NCBI GenBank assembly: GCA_902767285.1
Contig: CACXHC010000200.1
Span: 1-6,951 of the forward strand
Length of the DNA stretch: 6,951 nucleotides
DNA from: an uncultured Ruminococcus sp.
GTDB taxonomy: Bacteria; Bacillota; Clostridia; Oscillospirales; Acutalibacteraceae
Reading direction: 5' to 3'
Both the position numbers and the translations under genes were made by a program. Positions within the stretch are counted from its first letter, which is position 1, and every line of letters starts with the position of its first letter. The notes beneath the pieces were generated by a model. The model was not told the DNA's origin. It worked only from the letters and a program-made list of their open reading frames with translations, and did not search any database. This document shows positions 5,536 to 6,951 of the stretch, one piece after another.

Positions 5536-5581
5536 ATCGAACATAGTTGTCAGTCGATTTTTTATTTACTGAAATTGTTGC

Positions 5582-5624
5582 GTCCTTCCTCTGCATACCC
5601 TTGATGCAGGCGGGGGGCTTTTTT
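5582..5624 (+). terminator. Attenuator terminator of the L10 leader, with competing antiterminator
   Basis: CTGCAT (5591-5596) pairs with ATGCAG (5604-5609). The stem continues outward with G-C and G-U pairs to 5582 and 5618, with one C/C mismatch, and is followed by six Ts (5619-5624). The 3' arm contains GCAGGCGG (5606-5613), a perfect complement of CCGCCTGC (5523-5530) in the L10-binding fold. So the two folds exclude each other: without L10 the leader can pair with the 3' arm and allow read-through; with L10 bound that partner is held and the terminator forms. The mechanism is inferred from these pairings and from the known L10 leader behaviour in Bacillota. Confidence 0.85.
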
Positions 5625-5649
5625 ATTATTATTCGGAGGTGAAAAGGTT

Positions 5650-6192
5650 TTGCCAAGTCAAAAAGTTCTTGAACAAAAACAGGCTGTTGTAGCTGCGGTT
5701 TCCGATCGTTTGAAAAATTCCGTTGCCGGAGTTGTTGTAAGTTACGAGGGAATCAATGTCGCAGATGATACTCAGCTCAGAAAAGAACTCCGTGAAGCAG
5801 GTGTTCAGTATACCGTTGTTAAAAATACCCTTCTCGGACGTGCCGCAGAAGAAGCGGGTCTTGACGATCTTAAGGCAGTACTCGAAGGTACAACAGCCCT
5901 CGCAACAAGTGCCGAGGATCATACAGCAGCAGCAAGAATTCTTTCTAAGTATGCCGATAAAAACGAGAAGTTCGTTATAAAAAGCGGTTACGTTGACGGA
6001 AAAGTTGTTGGGGTGGACACAGTTGCCGCTCTTGCTAAACTTCCTACAAGAGATGTTCTTCTTGCAACCGTTTGCAACGCCCTCAACGCAACTGTCGCAG
6101 GCTTCGCCCGTGCGGTTCAGGCTATTGCCGATAACGGCGGTGCTGAGGAGTCTATCGCAAAGAAAAACGCTGAGGCTACTGCCGAAGCTTGA
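5650..6192 (+). CDS. rplJ: 50S ribosomal protein L10
   Basis: 180 residues; L10 is usually about 165-177, so the extra length is a hydrophilic Ala/Glu tail (about 163-180). It anchors L7/L12 dimers on the stalk and, as L10(L12)4, represses its own leader. The start is a TTG at 5650, giving MPSQKVLEQKQAVV. GGAGGTG (5635-5641) lies eight bases upstream, and the N-terminus aligns with other L10 proteins, so the TTG is convincing. YTVVKNTLLGRAAEEAG (54-70) and LPTRDVLLATV (131-141) are typical. The C-terminal helix that holds L7/L12 is about 137-160. The ribosome binding site sits just after the attenuator T-run. Confidence 0.97.
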   Translation: MPSQKVLEQKQAVVAAVSDRLKNSVAGVVVSYEGINVADDTQLRKELREAGVQYTVVKNTLLGRAAEEAGLDDLKAVLEGTTALATSAEDHTAAARILSKYADKNEKFVIKSGYVDGKVVGVDTVAALAKLPTRDVLLATVCNALNATVAGFARAVQAIADNGGAEESIAKKNAEATAEA

Positions 6193-6262
6193 TCCTTTAT
6201 TCTAACTTATTTTTTATTTTTTTTAGATTTAAAATTAATTTTTATTTTGGAGGTAAATTACC

Positions 6263-6637
6263 ATGGCATCAGATAAAATCAATGCAATTGTTGAAGAAGT
6301 TGGCCAGCTCACAGTTCTTGAGCTTTCAGAACTCGTACACGCTATCGAGGAGAAATTCGGCGTATCCGCAGCAGCAGCCGTAGCAGTAGCAGCTCCCACA
6401 GACGCAGCAGCAGCTGTTGAAGAGAAAACAGAGTTCGACGTTGTTCTTAAGAGTGCAGGCCCTGAGAAAATCAAAGTTATCAAAGTTGTTCGTGAACTCA
6501 CAGGTCTCGGACTTAAGGAAGCTAAGGCTCTTGTTGATGGTGCTCCTAACACCCTCAAAGAGGCTGTTTCTAAAGACGATGCAGAGGCTATGAAAGCTAA
6601 ACTCGAAGAAGTTAAAGCAGAAGTTGAAATTAAGTAA
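6263..6637 (+). CDS. rplL: 50S ribosomal protein L7/L12
   Basis: 124 residues, usual length. The N-terminal dimerisation domain (1-33, [19 protein letters not shown]) is joined by an Ala/Val-rich hinge (34-52) to the factor-binding C-terminal domain (about 55-124) with [20 protein letters not shown] (69-88). The end [12 protein letters not shown] lacks the usual AGA before the last strand. GGAGGT (6249-6254) is eight bases before ATG. The 70-base gap after rplJ is very T-rich, with runs at 6210-6224 and 6239-6248 and no stable hairpin. That unstructured approach to the ribosome binding site may favour the high yield this four-copy protein needs. rpoB, which commonly follows, is not next here. 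Confidence 0.99.
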   Translation: MASDKINAIVEEVGQLTVLELSELVHAIEEKFGVSAAAAVAVAAPTDAAAAVEEKTEFDVVLKSAGPEKIKVIKVVRELTGLGLKEAKALVDGAPNTLKEAVSKDDAEAMKAKLEEVKAEVEIK

Positions 6638-6677
6638 TTCATTATCTTAAATTATCTTGAATTTTTTTCCATTTGTT

Positions 6678-6717
6678 GACGGGTTCCGTCGATTTCTATA
6701 ATCGGCGGAATTTCGTC
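6678..6717 (+). terminator. Hairpin after rplL (terminator-like, no T-run after it)
   Basis: A 16-pair stem with four G-U pairs and one bulged C (6714): 6678-6693 with 6701-6717, loop TTCTATA. It is 40 bases after the rplL stop. As with the hairpin after rplA, no T-run follows; TAAAAAATTG and a promoter come next. A T-run lies before it (6661-6667), so it could act as a terminator on the opposite strand too. Confidence 0.6.
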
Positions 6718-6727
6718 TAAAAAATTG

Positions 6728-6756
6728 TTGACAAACTGCCCATTTTATGATACTAT
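6728..6756 (+). promoter_or_regulatory. Promoter of the tRNA-Asp/tRNA-Thr genes
   Basis: TTGACA (6728-6733), 17-base spacer, TACTAT (6751-6756) with TGA just upstream (extended -10). A-rich DNA precedes the -35. The expected start near 6763 leaves a leader of about 20 bases before the first tRNA. CTGCC (6736-6740) and GGCAG (6762-6766) form an inverted repeat around the -10, possibly chance. Confidence 0.85.
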
Positions 6757-6783
6757 TATTAGGCAGTGTGTTTTTACTTTTGT

Positions 6784-6860
6784 GGCCCGGTAGTTCAGTT
6801 GGTTAGAACGCTAGCCTGTCACGCTAGAGGTCGACGGTTCGAGCCCGTTCCGGGTCGCCA
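6784..6860 (+). tRNA. tRNA-Asp (anticodon GTC)
   Basis: 77 bases with full cloverleaf and encoded CCA (6858-6860). The acceptor GGCCCGG (6784-6790) pairs with CCGGGTC (6850-6856), including one G-U. D stem GTTC/GAAC, anticodon stem CTAGC/GCTAG with loop CTGTCAC, anticodon GTC at 6818-6820. T arm GACGG/CCGTT with loop TTCGAGC. Discriminator G (6857) is right for Asp. Confidence 0.98.
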
Positions 6861-6865
6861 CATTC

Positions 6866-6938
6866 GCTGATATAGCTCAGTCGGCAGAGCGCGTCCTTGG
6901 TAAGGACGAGGTCGTCGGTTCAAGTCCGATTATCAGCT
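6866..6938 (+). tRNA. tRNA-Thr (anticodon GGT)
   Basis: 73 bases without encoded CCA; the gene is followed by CTC, so the CCA must be added by the nucleotidyltransferase. The acceptor GCTGATA (6866-6872) pairs with TATCAGC (6931-6937). D stem GCTC/GAGC, anticodon stem CGTCC/GGACG with loop TTGGTAA, anticodon GGT at 6899-6901. T arm GTCGG/CCGAT. Discriminator T (6938) fits threonine. It starts five bases after tRNA-Asp, so both come from one transcript, which probably continues past the window. Confidence 0.97.
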
Positions 6939-6951
6939 CTTTATAAACCGC

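Noticed and set aside
6189..6383. Small + strand open frame spanning the rplJ-rplL gap
   Set aside because: It overlaps the rplL start in another frame, is Phe-rich from T-runs and has no ribosome binding site.
6676..6702. TTGACG and TATAAT inside the hairpin after rplL as a promoter
   Set aside because: The spacer is only 15 bases and a far better promoter lies at 6728-6756.

Overview
The window is a run of housekeeping translation, secretion and transcription genes from a low-GC Gram-positive bacterium. Four things point to Bacillota: the ylxM-ffh-rpsP-khpA order, strong GGAGGTG ribosome binding sites, near-perfect TTGACA/TATAAT promoters, and a classic L10 leader with a terminator in front of rplJ. 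Clostridia is my best guess (Oscillospirales-like at most); there is no 16S or other decisive marker. All genes are on the + strand, and I see no mobile element, CRISPR array or defence system.

Layout. (1) 27-2610: a consensus promoter drives ylxM, ffh, rpsP and khpA, ending in a GC-rich hairpin terminator. This is the signal recognition particle operon plus S16 and a KH-domain RNA chaperone. The rimM-trmD-rplS genes that commonly follow are absent. (2) 2629-3953: a promoter straddled by a 9-bp inverted repeat drives rpmG (49 codons, L33), secE (with a long lysine-rich N-terminal extension) and nusG (with a divergent KOW domain). (3) 3954-5418: the 224-nt gap after nusG holds a candidate terminator or attenuator, a tandem T/A-rich hairpin repeat, and a structure resembling the L1-binding site of 23S rRNA. 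Then come rplK and rplA, with a second copy of the L1-site motif just before rplA. No promoter is visible in the gap, so rplK-rplA probably depend on read-through from the rpmG promoter. (4) 5430-6717: a strong promoter, an L10 leader with mutually exclusive antiterminator and terminator, rplJ (TTG start) and rplL. rpoB, which commonly follows rplL, is not the next gene. (5) 6728-6938: a promoter and two tRNA genes, Asp(GTC) with encoded CCA and Thr(GGT) without it.

How they work together. Ffh and SecE serve co-translational export. S16, L33, L11, L1, L10 and L7/L12 are ribosomal proteins, and the last four form or touch the two flexible stalks of the 50S subunit. NusG couples RNA polymerase to pausing and termination. 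The clearest regulation is RNA-based: L10 attenuation before rplJ, and probable L1 feedback at two sites, one before rplK and one before rplA. I found no previously undescribed multi-gene system. The items most worth a second look are the paired L1-site mimics, the T-tract hairpin block right after nusG, and the operator-like repeat around the rpmG promoter.
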